A stretch of DNA of 8,444 nt from an uncultured bacterium (GCA_947311335.1 CAMZKR010000015.1:1-8444), one strand, 5' to 3'; positions 1 through 7,906 are shown, counted from the stretch's first letter. The notes: generated by a model not told the origin, from the sequence alone. Numbers and translations: made by a program.

Positions 1-154
1 AACTATTTTATTAAAAAAAACAAGAAATATAACAAATTTTATCATATTTCACAAATAAGTTGATTAATAATTGTTATTTGTCAAACGATTTGTTTTGTTT
101 CATTCTTTTAAATATGATAAAATAAATAAGAAAGTAATAAAATAAAAACAAAAA
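1..154. other. AT-rich upstream intergenic region, possible divergent promoter region
   Basis: No convincing gene lies here. The stretch holds the promoter of the downstream + strand operon (annotated separately). It also has a short inverted repeat, ACAAATAA at 51-58 and TTATTTGT at 74-81, with a 15-nt loop. On the minus strand a perfect TTGACA (84-79) is present, but the best partner at 17-18 nt matches the -10 consensus at only 3 of 6 positions. A minus-strand ATG at 45-43 opens a frame that runs off the window edge after 15 hydrophobic codons. It could be the start of a divergent gene, but it is too short to call. Confidence 0.4.
90..118 (+). promoter_or_regulatory. sigma70-like promoter of the ATPase/pilin-like operon
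   Basis: The -35 element is TTGTTT at 90-95 and the -10 element is TATGAT at 113-118 (5 of 6 match to TATAAT), separated by exactly 17 nt. Transcription would start near 125, giving a leader of about 30 nt before the ATG at 155. The leader is nearly free of G and C and has no Shine-Dalgarno sequence. The bL19 promoter further along uses the same TATGAT hexamer, which supports the call. In so AT-rich a sequence chance matches are common, so this is a sequence-based prediction only. Confidence 0.55.
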
Positions 155-2950
155 ATGTTAAAATTTTTTATATACATATTAATATGAATATATACAAACT
201 ATAATATAGTATTCGCTAGTTTGGTCGATAGTGTAATTAATCCTGATTTTAATTCAGCTACAGATAAAAAGAATCTTATAAATAATTCTTGATGAATTAT
301 TTCTTCTTTTAAATGAATATTTGAAAATATTTTATATATAATTTGATATATAATCTTACTTTTCATATTTATAAAAATTGTAAGACTTTTATTTGAATTA
401 TATTATGCCAAAAATTTACAATATTTAAAAATTTCATTACCAAAGAATGATTCAAAACTTGATAAAGAAAGGGAAACAAAAAAAGATTTTAAAGAAAAAG
501 TATGAATAATGACAATGTTTTATAAATCAGTTCACAAGCTTAGTGAAGCTTGATTAAAAGACACTATACTAAATTTCATTTTTAAACACTCAAAAATTAG
601 TTTTGAAATTATGTATGAAAAATGACAAGTTTACTTTATGATAATAACTTATAAAAGTTTTATAAATCTTGTAACTCAACATCTTACATCTGTATATAAT
701 GATGCTGAGGTTGAAAATATAAATAAAAAAGATTATATAAAATTAAGCGAAAAATGATATTATTTAAAAGCCGCATCTCTTTGAAAAGAGCATGATGATG
801 TTTTCCCAATTAAAAGTTATAAATATTTAGAAAATGATCCTTTAAATAATATCACAAATGTTTTTTGATGATTAAAAAAGGAAGATAAAGCTGTTTTTCA
901 AATAGTAATAAAACCTATATGATCAAAATGGAATAAAAAAGCTAAAAGAGCGGCTTCTTTAATTGCAAAATGAAAATATGGAAAAAGAAAAAAACTCCCT
1001 TTTCTTGATTTTTTATGGAACCCTATAGTAGCAATAATAGAATGACCTGAAGATATGGTATGAAAAAGTAATGCTCCTTGAGCTTCTGAATGAGATGCTT
1101 ATAAAATATTTAATCAAGCGGAAACAGAAAGTCAAAAAGTAATGTGAGAATCTGCAGCACAGCCTGCTTTTATTTCATCTATTAGAGTCTTGGTTAGTTG
1201 TAAAACTCCAAATGAAGCTTCTAATAATATACATTCTGTAATATGATCTGCTTCTATATTTACTGATGAATATAATAATTCTTTAGATAATCCTCAATTT
1301 TGGGAAGAATCTTTTTCTTTTCTTATAACTCCTTTAAGACTTTTTGCCTTTAAATATAAACTTGTTGGATTTTTTCAAAATAAATCTATTTTTTCCTCTG
1401 ATGAAATGGCTACAATTTATCATTTACCAGATATAAATTATAATAGATCTCCTTTAATTAATTGGCTTTCATATAAAAAATTACCGGTTCCTCATGCTCT
1501 TAAAACACTAAAAGAACCTACTATTTTAGAAGAAAAAGAAAAATATATAAATAAAAAATGAAAAACTATTATTAAAACTAAAAAAGTACATAGACATCTT
1601 GGTTGATTTCCTGTCTTTAAAGATGGGGTATTACTTTGATGGAATGAATATAGAAGTAAAAAGAAACCAATATATTTTCACAAAAAAGATAGAGGAAGAC
1701 ATCATTATATAATATGAAAATCTTGAGGATGAAAATCCGTATTTATATGATATCTAGCAAGACAAGATGTACGGAATTGAGATTGAATCTGTGTTGTTGA
1801 CCCTCATTGAGATTTAGCTGAAGATGTTTTAAATTTTATACCTAAAGAGAGAGCTAAAGATGTAATATTTTTTGATCCAGCTGATGATGAAAGACCTATG
1901 GGATTAAATATGCTTGAGGTTATATCAACTAATATAGATGCTAGAAAAAGAGAAATGGATAGAGCCGCTATGGATGCTACTGAAATTTTTATAAAAATCT
2001 TTGGTGATGAAATTTTTGGTCCTAGAATACAACATTATTTTAGAAATTGATGTTTAACATTAATGGAAGATGAAGAAGATGGAGGAACTTTAATAGATGT
2101 TCCTAGGTTGTTTGTAGATGATGCTTTTATGAAATATAAAACAAGTAAAATAAAAAATCCCGTTGTTAAATCTTTTTGGGAGCATGAATATGCTAATACC
2201 TGAGATAGAGAAAAACAAGAAATGATCCCTTATTTTTCTTCAAAATTTGGTCCTTTTATTACAAACACTACAATTAGAAATATTATATGACAACCAAAGT
2301 CTGCATTTAACATAAGAGACATAATGGACAATAAAAAAATATTGCTTGTAAATTTATCTAAAGGTAAAATTTGATCTTTAAATGCTCAATTACTTGGTTT
2401 GATTTTTGTATCAAAAGTAAATATGGCAGCTATGAGTAGAGCTGATATCCCTGAAAATCAAAGAAAAGATTTTTATATGTATGTAGATGAATTTCAAAAT
2501 TTTGCTACAGAAACTTTTTGAGAAATATTATCTGAAGCAAGAAAATATCACTTAGCTTTAATTATGGCTCACCAATTTATTGCTCAAATTTGATGAAATG
2601 GAGCAAAAAAATGAGATAAACCTAGTATAAAAGATGCTGTTTTTGGTAATGCTTGAACTATAATGAGTTTTAAAGTTTGAGCTGAAGATGCAGAATATAT
2701 GGAAAAAGAATATGCCCCCCTTTTATCTCAACAAGATATAATTTGAATTGCAAATTATACAGCTTACTGTAAATTAAATATAGATAACGCTACAACAAGA
2801 CCTTTTGACTTAAAAACTATTTGGGATAATAATTATAAAAATTTAAAAGCAGCTTCTATTATAAAACAATATTCAAGAACAAAATATTGAAGATTAAAAA
2901 AATATGTAGATATGGAAATAGAAGCAAGATTATGAATAATGGCTAATTAA
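155..2950 (+). CDS. Membrane-anchored HerA/TraD-type ATPase (type IV secretion coupling protein-like)
   Basis: This encodes a 931-aa protein when TGA is read as Gly; ATG 155 is the first start after an in-frame TAA at 143. Residues 3-23 form a signal-like hydrophobic segment ending in VFA, and about 57-80 is a second membrane helix, so the large C-terminal part should be cytoplasmic. The motor core shows Walker A GKSGGGKS (521-528), DPHGDL (549-554), Walker B YVDEF (D778, E779) and a SEARKYHL stretch that probably holds the arginine finger. This arrangement is typical of the TraD/TraG coupling and HerA/FtsK-like ATPases that move DNA or protein through type IV secretion pores. Residues about 100-500 are family-specific and unassigned. 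It heads an operon with three pilin-like membrane proteins, so it probably powers or gates their assembly. The substrate is unknown. It contains one of the two CGG codons in the window (residue 540). Assignment as an ATPase is firm; the exact role is inferred. Confidence 0.9.
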
Positions 2951-2972
2951 TAATTTATAAACAATATTTTTT

Positions 2973-3305
2973 ATGAAAAAATTTTTAATATACATAGGAT
3001 TAATAATATTTGTTATTTTAATAATTTGACCTGAACTATCTTTTGCTTGAAATTTATGAGAAGGAGCTAATTTATGATGAAGTTCTAGAAATAGTATCTT
3101 AAATAATTTTATTTCAGGTTTTACAACATTTAATTCATATAGTAGTTGATGAATTACAAATGTAATAATTCAAATAGCTAAAGATTTAAAAAATATTTTC
3201 TTTGTTCTAGCTACTATTTATTTTATAGCAATAGTTATTAAATTATTAATATCAGTAATACTGAAGAAGAAATTTCTAAATTTAAAAAATGAATTATTTG
3301 GATAA
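2973..3305 (+). CDS. TrbC/VirB2-like membrane protein, 5' part of a frameshifted gene
   Basis: This 110-aa reading frame starts 22 nt after the ATPase gene. Residues 1-25 are a clear signal peptide (MKK, hydrophobic core, cleavage after SFA). A Gly/Ser/Asn-rich segment follows, then a transmembrane helix at about 74-94. After residue 94 the frame turns into a basic, non-homologous tail (VILKKK...) and ends at TAA 3303-3305. The -1 frame, open from 3242, continues instead with SNTEEEISKFKKG, which matches the acidic/basic loop of the paralogous gene that follows. The original gene therefore ran 2973-3871 and coded for about 299 aa; a single base appears to be missing near 3254. This may be a true mutation, an assembly error or a recoding site. 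With the second half restored, the protein holds three copies of a VirB2-like TM-loop-TM unit. Confidence 0.75.
3281..3287 (+). promoter_or_regulatory. Candidate -1 slippery heptamer (U UUA AAA)
   Basis: TTTAAAA is positioned in the 5' reading frame as T TTA AAA. This matches the X XXY YYZ form of -1 ribosomal slippage sites, and it lies inside the overlap of the two frames (3242-3302). Slipping here would join the two halves in the required direction. The resulting protein would keep the odd residues 95-105 rather than the conserved acidic loop, so a simple deletion upstream explains the paralogue alignment better. Such heptamers are frequent in AT-rich DNA. Confidence 0.2.
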
Positions 3306-3322
3306 CTATTTGAATTATTATT

Positions 3323-3871
3323 ATGCAACTAGCTTTTGCTTTTTCTGTAATAATTTTTTGAAATACTATTGATTGAACTATAGCAAGTTCTTTAAATAAT
3401 AATATTGTGAATCCTTTAATAAAATTACTAGAAACTCTTACTTGAGTGTTTTTTATTGCTATGGCTGTTTATTCATTTTATAGAATAATTACAGCAAACT
3501 GAAATGAAGAAGCTATAAAATCTTGAAGAATGACAATATTTTATGCTATTATATGATTTATTGTTATTAGGTTTGTTAGAATAATAGTATCTTCAATGTA
3601 CTGAACAATAAATTGTACAAATTGAAATAATAGTTGTATATGAAGTAATAATTTATCACAAGCTACAAATATAATAATAACAATAATAGATTGGATGAAT
3701 TCTTTTCTTTCAATCATTATAATTCTAATGATTATGTATGCCTGATTTAATATTCTACTATCTTGATGAGATGAAGAAAAAATAAAAAAATGAAAAAGTA
3801 CTCTTATTTATATAATTATATGATTATTAATATTATCATTTAATTATATTATTTTAACATTTTTCTTATAA
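3323..3871 (+). CDS. TrbC/VirB2-like membrane protein, 3' part of the frameshifted gene
   Basis: This is the continuation of the preceding reading frame in the -1 frame. The frame is open from 3242, but its first ATG is at 3323, which would give a 182-aa product without a signal peptide. Two VirB2-like units are visible: a helix then NGNEEAIKSGRMTIFY, and a helix then SGGDEEKIKKGKSTLIY, each followed by another hydrophobic helix. A first unit (SNTEEEISKFKKGIIW) lies upstream of this ATG, in the open part of the frame from 3254. The last unit has the classic pilin pattern seen in many CPR TrbC/VirB2 proteins (YAG, then SGGDEEKIKKGK, then YxxIGL). Two cysteines flank a Gly/Asn-rich loop (in NCTNGNNSCIG) before the third unit and could form an extracytoplasmic disulfide. 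Independent translation from ATG 3323 is possible, but it would start inside the first unit, so a broken or recoded single gene is the better reading. Confidence 0.7.
3761..3786 (+). repeat. 26-nt sequence shared with 4656-4681
   Basis: An identical 26-nt stretch occurs at 3761-3786 and 4656-4681, coding in both places for the pilin-loop residues SGGDEEKIK. Both copies begin with two consecutive TGA glycine codons and a GAT codon. Identity at the DNA level between paralogues that differ elsewhere suggests recent duplication, gene conversion or strong constraint on this loop. Confidence 0.7.
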
Positions 3872-3884
3872 ATTAAAAAATATT

Positions 3885-4772
3885 ATGAAAAAAATAAAAA
3901 CCTTAATTATAATTTTAGTTTGAATCTTACTAATATATTTTTCCCCTAATATATTTGCTGGAATTGTAAATATTGAAGACCCCAGTTGATGAATAGAAAA
4001 TAATTCATTAACTGGTTATTCTGAACCAATAAATGATGTCGAGAAACTTTCATTATGAATACTATGAATTACAAAATTAATTATTCAATGAATACTTATA
4101 ATATATATTGTTTATGCATGAGTTATGATGATTATGTCAATGTGATCAAATGAAGAAGAATTATCAAGCTCAAAAAGACAAATTCGGTATGCATTAGTAT
4201 GAATTTTATTTATAAACATACCTTGAACTTTATTTAATATTTTTAATACTAGGTGAGCTTCTGTTTGATGAAATATTAGTAGTTCTAGTTTTTTATCTTC
4301 AAGTAACTCATGAATATTAGTTACTTCTGAATTTTGAAGTGTTTTTAATATGATTATTCATTTCCTTGAAGTAACGATATTTTTCATAGCTATATTTATG
4401 TTTATTATAGCTTGAATTCAAATACTTACATCTAGATGAAGAGATGAAAAAGTAAAGGAATGAAAAAATAAAATATTTTATTGAATCTTAGGACTTGTTT
4501 TTGTATGAATTATAGAATCGTGGAAGCATATAGCATTATCTGGTAGTATATCGGCTTGAATATGATTATTTAATACTTTATTACAAATAGCATTATTTTT
4601 TGCTTGAATAACTGTTATTTTATTTTTAACTTTAGCTGCATATTATACCATAACTTCTTGATGAGATGAAGAAAAAATAAAGAAATCAAAAAGTATTGTT
4701 ATAAATACTTTAATAGGTATTTTAATATTAATTGCATCTTATACTTTTTTAGTTGACCTTATTACTTTATAA
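3885..4772 (+). CDS. Triple-unit TrbC/VirB2 pilin-like membrane protein
   Basis: This encodes 295 aa, starting 13 nt after the previous stop. A signal peptide (residues 1-25, ending NIFA) is followed by three VirB2-like units. Each unit has a hydrophobic helix, a short Gly/Ser-Asp/Glu-Glu loop with lysines, and another helix. The loops are SMGSNEEELSSSK (85-97), TSRGRDEKVKEGK (182-194) and TSGGDEEKIKKSK (257-269). Most glycines in the helices are TGA codons. Single-unit relatives of this family are secreted pilins or pore subunits of type IV secretion systems; a three-unit chain suggests a polytopic channel or scaffold instead of a filament subunit. A CGG codon at 4185-4187 (residue 101) stands where all other units have Ile or Phe. 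It is paralogous to the frameshifted gene before it and probably assembles with it and the ATPase. Family placement comes from pattern recognition, and the function is inferred. Confidence 0.8.
4656..4681 (+). repeat. 26-nt sequence shared with 3761-3786
   Basis: This is the second copy of the 26-nt identity, in the last TM-loop-TM unit of the third operon gene. Flanking bases diverge straight away (the next codons give KSKS here and KGKS in the first copy), so the identity is confined to the conserved loop. Confidence 0.7.
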
Positions 4773-4780
4773 TTAATAAA

Positions 4781-5179
4781 ATGAAAAAAATTATAAAAAT
4801 CCTTCTTATTGTCTGTATAGTTTTATCTTTTATAACAATAAATAGTACTTCTTTTGCTGTAGATTCAGGTATAATAGAAGTAAAAGTTACTGAAAAATTA
4901 CCTGGTTTAGAATGTGATGGATCAAAATCAGATTATACATGTAAAGTTGGTACTTGATTTAGTTCTTTTACAATATTATTAAAAAATTTAGTAAAATGGT
5001 TTAGTTATATAGCAATGCTTTGAGCTATTCTTTTTATAATAATAAATGGGATACTTTATACTATGTGAATGGATAAAGAATGAGTTAAAAAAAGAATTAT
5101 ACAAACATTATTATGAATAATTGTTTTAATGTTATCTTGAGTAATATTATATTTAGTGGCTCCTTGGGTTTATTACTAA
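4781..5179 (+). CDS. Single-unit TrbC/VirB2 pilin-like protein
   Basis: This encodes 132 aa, 8 nt after the previous stop, and is the last gene of the operon. It has a signal peptide (1-26, ending STSFA) and an exported N-terminal segment with two cysteines (C45 and C54) that could pair. Two hydrophobic helices (about 74-95 and 106-127) are separated by the loop GMDKEGVKKR. Size and layout match canonical VirB2/TrbC pilins: signal peptide, short periplasmic part, two helices joined by a small basic loop. This makes it the best candidate for the actual pilus or pore subunit, with the triple-unit paralogues as accessory membrane parts. Its stop codon TAA (5177-5179) is immediately followed by the antisense stop of mutL at 5180, so the two transcripts must converge without any spacer. 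There is no Shine-Dalgarno sequence in the A/T-only leader. Confidence 0.8.
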
Positions 5180-7024
5180 TTACCTTTCATATTTATTTTT
5201 TAATTTGTCTAATCAAATATCAAAAACAACTGGTCTTCAATGAGGACATGTGTTACTATAATATAAAACTGAATCATTTAAAAGTTTATTCATTTCAAAT
5301 AAACTTAATTTATTTCCAAATTTAATTGCACTCCTACAAGCAGTATAAGCAAATATTTTATTTTGAATTTCTTCTAAAGTTTTAGATTTTCATATATTTT
5401 CTTCTCATATATCTTCTAATATTGATAAAAATATATTTTCTATATCTTCTTTAATAATAAAATTTGGTATTGAATTTATTATAATTATCCCATTAGATAG
5501 TATTTCTATATCAAATCACATTTTATTAAAGATATTTATATTTGAATTAATTATATTTATTTCTTTTGGTGTTAAATTAAAGCTTTTAGAAAACAATAAT
5601 TTTTGACTAATATTATTAGATTCTATTTTTTTCAATTTTTCATATATTATTCTTTCAGCTAAAGCATGCTGATCTAATATCTTTATACCATCTTTTGTTT
5701 CTATTATTATATAACTATTATGTATTTGTCATATAATCTTTCATATTATTGTTTCATGTAAATCATTAGATATATTTATAAATTCTTTTTTATTTCCTTC
5801 TCATAATATTTTTTTTGAAAACTGTATAGTATCATTAATATTGGTTTGCTTTGGATTTATTTCAGTATTTTTATATGGAGAATAATCTTTAAATTTTGTT
5901 CCAGATCAAGTATAATAATTTTTATGTTGGTTTCTTTGATTTTGTTGTCATTCTTTAGAAAACGAAAATCTATTAAATATATTTTCATTTTCATTAATTT
6001 TAGCCTTTGAAGGAATTCTATTATCTGTTATTAAACTAATACTATTTAATCTTTGAAAAATAGCATTATAAACTCAAGAAAATATATCTTTTTCATTAGC
6101 AAATCTAAGCTCCATTTTTCTAGGATGTACATTCACATCTATTTCTGTAGGATTTATTTTTAAATTTAAAATAAATCCTGGTTGAGTTTTTGATGAAATA
6201 AATCTATTATAAGCATTCATAATTGCTTTATAAACAATTGGAGAGTTAACAACTCTATTATTAATAAATAATGATTGTCTATTTTTATTTGAAAAACTTA
6301 TTTTAGGATCTGTTATATATCAATTTATATAAAGTCAATTAAATCAAAAATTAATTTCAATTAAATTATTTAAAAATTCTTCTCCATATATATTATATAT
6401 TCTTGTTTTTAAATTTTCATTTCATAAATATTTAAAAATTTGTTTATTATCAGATATAAATTCAAATCAAATTTTAGGATAAGATAAAAGCATTTTATTT
6501 AAAAAATCTAATATATGATAATATTCTGTTCTGATTTTTTTTAAATAATTCAATCTTGCAGGAGTATTAAAAAATAATTCTTTTACGATTATTTTTGTTC
6601 AATTATTCAAATTAAATTCTTTAACATCTGATATTTCTCATCATATAGATAAAATAGAATATCCTGAAATGGATTTATTTATTTTTGATATTAATTTTAA
6701 TTTTGAAATTGATGAAATAGAAGATAATGCTTCTCATCTAAATCAAAAAGTCATTACATTATATAAGTCTTCTAATGATTTGATTTTAGATGTTGAATAT
6801 TTTTCTAAAGCCAATTTTAATTCTTCTTTTTTTATTCACTTTCAATTATCTGTTATTATTATCTCTTTGATTCATCAAGATTTTATTTCTATTTTTATAT
6901 TAGAACTTCCTGCATCTATACTATTTTCTACCAATTCCTTTACTATAGAAATAGGTCTTTCCACAACTTCTCAAGCAGATATTTGATTAGCAAGGGTTTT
7001 ATCAAGTTTTATTATTGTTGACAC
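5180..7024 (-). CDS. mutL: DNA mismatch repair protein MutL
   Basis: This encodes 614 aa and is complete. The start is GTG at 7024, the first start after an in-frame stop, which places LANQISAGEVVERP at the expected distance from the N-terminus. GHKL ATPase motifs are all present: KELVENSIDAG (catalytic E30, N34), DNGKG (59-63), GFRGEAL (94-100), LFFNTPAR and the EIDVNVHPRK strand. An Asn/Lys-rich linker follows. The C-terminal domain has the metal-binding endonuclease motif DQHALAERIIYE (451-462), ACRSAIKFG (C563) and CPHGRP (C593). It should therefore be a nicking MutL as in bacteria without MutH. MutL couples MutS mismatch recognition to strand removal. Several invariant glycines are TGA codons. 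It is the third gene of a minus-strand operon, 66 nt after the small membrane protein. No MutS gene is in the window. Confidence 0.97.
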
Positions 7025-7090
7025 AAAAAAGCATTAAATTTTAAATTCAATTTAATATTAATTAATTTTCTTTTTTTTTAAAGAAAAATT
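7025..7090. other. mutL leader with small inverted repeat
   Basis: This is the 66-nt gap between the small membrane protein gene and mutL. ATTAAATT (7033-7040) and AATTTAAT (7049-7056) can form an 8-bp A/T-only hairpin just upstream of the GTG start. No Shine-Dalgarno sequence or separate promoter is convincing, so mutL is probably co-transcribed with the two genes before it. The hairpin is weak and may mean nothing. Confidence 0.3.
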
Positions 7091-7348
7091 TTAATCTCAT
7101 TCTTTTTCTCATTCCATTTCTTTTTTTTCTTTATTAATTATTCCCATAATTTTTTCTTTTATCATTTCTGGTATTTGAGCATAAATTGATAATAATTGTT
7201 TTATTTTCTTATATAGATTAACCATTTCAATTATTGGTCAAAGTATTTTTAATATTCTAAAAAGAACTAAAACAAGTAATGTTCAGATAATTGTAGTGAA
7301 AAACATTAAGACTATATATAATAAATCTAGACTTGTCAACTCTAACAT
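7091..7348 (-). CDS. Small single-pass membrane protein, unknown function
   Basis: This encodes 85 aa and becomes visible only with TGA as Gly. The N-terminus MLELTSLDLLYIV leads into one long hydrophobic helix (about 9-40, including FFTTIIGTLLVLVLFRILKI). An amphipathic or coiled-coil-like stretch follows (about 41-68), then a charged tail of Lys and Glu ending in EGEKEGD. Small proteins with a short N-terminal LTSLDLLYIVL-like lead, one TM and an amphipathic helix are common in CPR genomes and resemble DUF948-type membrane proteins, but I cannot assign a family. It starts 23 nt after the preceding minus-strand gene and lies upstream of mutL in the same direction. The topology is probably N-out/C-in with a cytoplasmic helix. 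Coding potential rests on the length, clean start and stop, and tight spacing. Confidence 0.7.
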
Positions 7349-7371
7349 AATAAAATGTTATTTTAATAAAA

Positions 7372-7845
7372 CTATAATTTTTCTATAGTTTTATTTATAT
7401 CTAAACTCAAAGATTTTACAACTTTTAATATATTTTCTTCTCATTCTATAACTTTATAAATTTTTGTATCTTCAAAAACAACCATTGAAGGAAGCTTTTT
7501 TACTTTATATTCTTCTAATCTTAATAATTTAATACTTGATTTAGCTAATTTTATTAACATATTTTGAGAAAAAGCTTTTGTCCACAAAATAGGTAATTTA
7601 ATTAATGCTTTTTGAAAGAAATCTGTTTTTTCGTCTCCAAAGATAACAATAACTCTTTTAATAAAAGTTTTCTTCTGCTTTCTTTTAGTATCTTCAAATA
7701 AAATATTTTTCGATCTTTGTATAAAGCCTTTTAATTCATCTTTAGAAGATATAGTAAAACTTGAACTACTTAATGTTTTAGCTGTATTTTTAATAAAACC
7801 TTCAGTAAATTTAAACATTTTATTTTCTAATTCCTTAAATCACAT
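7372..7845 (-). CDS. Conserved-looking protein with possible thioredoxin-like fold, no cysteines
   Basis: This encodes 157 aa. The second codon is TGA (MGFKELENKMFKF...), and another TGA at residue 135 lies in VIEGEEN; a standard-code reading loses both ends. Residues about 60-145 have a strand/helix order reminiscent of thioredoxin: RVIVIFGDE, helix DFFQKALIKLPILW, then KLPSMVVFED with a possible cis-proline (P119), strand IYKVIEGEEN and a final helix. There is no cysteine anywhere, so it cannot be a redox enzyme; a protein-interaction or scaffold role would fit. It is the first gene of the minus-strand operon with the small membrane protein and mutL, and has its own promoter at 7906-7878. 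ATG 7845 is chosen over ATG 7818 because it fits the promoter and adds a plausible helix. The fold assignment is tentative. Confidence 0.75.
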
Positions 7846-7877
7846 TATATTTTAGTTAGTTTGTATTAATTATTAAT

Positions 7878-7906
7878 ATAATAACATAAAAAATATTTTT
7901 TATCAA
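7878..7906 (-). promoter_or_regulatory. Promoter of the mutL operon
   Basis: On the minus strand, -35 TTGATA (7906-7901) and -10 TATTAT (7883-7878) are separated by 17 nt; each hexamer matches consensus at 5 of 6 positions. Transcription would begin near 7871, leaving about 26 nt before the ATG at 7845. It is divergent from the bL19 promoter, whose -35 lies only 8 nt away from this -35, so the two may influence each other. Confidence 0.6.

Noticed and set aside
1..45. Minus-strand ATG at 45 opening a hydrophobic frame to the window edge
   Set aside because: Only 15 codons visible and no good -35/-10 pair upstream; cannot be distinguished from chance in A/T DNA.
51..81. Inverted repeat as operator or terminator
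   Set aside because: Eight A/T-rich base pairs with a 15-nt loop is expected by chance here; kept only as a remark in the intergenic entry.
155..2950. Many pseudogene fragments caused by in-frame TGA codons
   Set aside because: All TGA positions fit a continuous conserved ATPase; the breaks are artefacts of the standard code.
155..5179. Mycoplasma-type code 4 (TGA = Trp)
   Set aside because: TGA falls on invariant glycines of P-loop, DPHGDL, GFRGEAL and CPHGRP motifs; Trp there would destroy the proteins.
5113..5325. 70-aa + strand open frame across the pilin-like/mutL junction
   Set aside because: It overlaps the end of the pilin-like gene in another frame and the antisense of MutL's conserved CPHGRP region; hydrophobic and low-complexity with no motif. 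A shadow.
6669..6986. 105-aa + strand open frame
   Set aside because: Lies entirely antisense to the highly conserved N-terminal ATPase motifs of MutL; its length comes from the TGA-poor antisense of that gene.
7065..7092. T-run and TTTTCTTT/AAAGAAAA pairing after the 85-aa gene as a terminator
   Set aside because: Stem is short and A/T only apart from one C-G pair, with no U tract in the direction of transcription; read-through into mutL is more likely.
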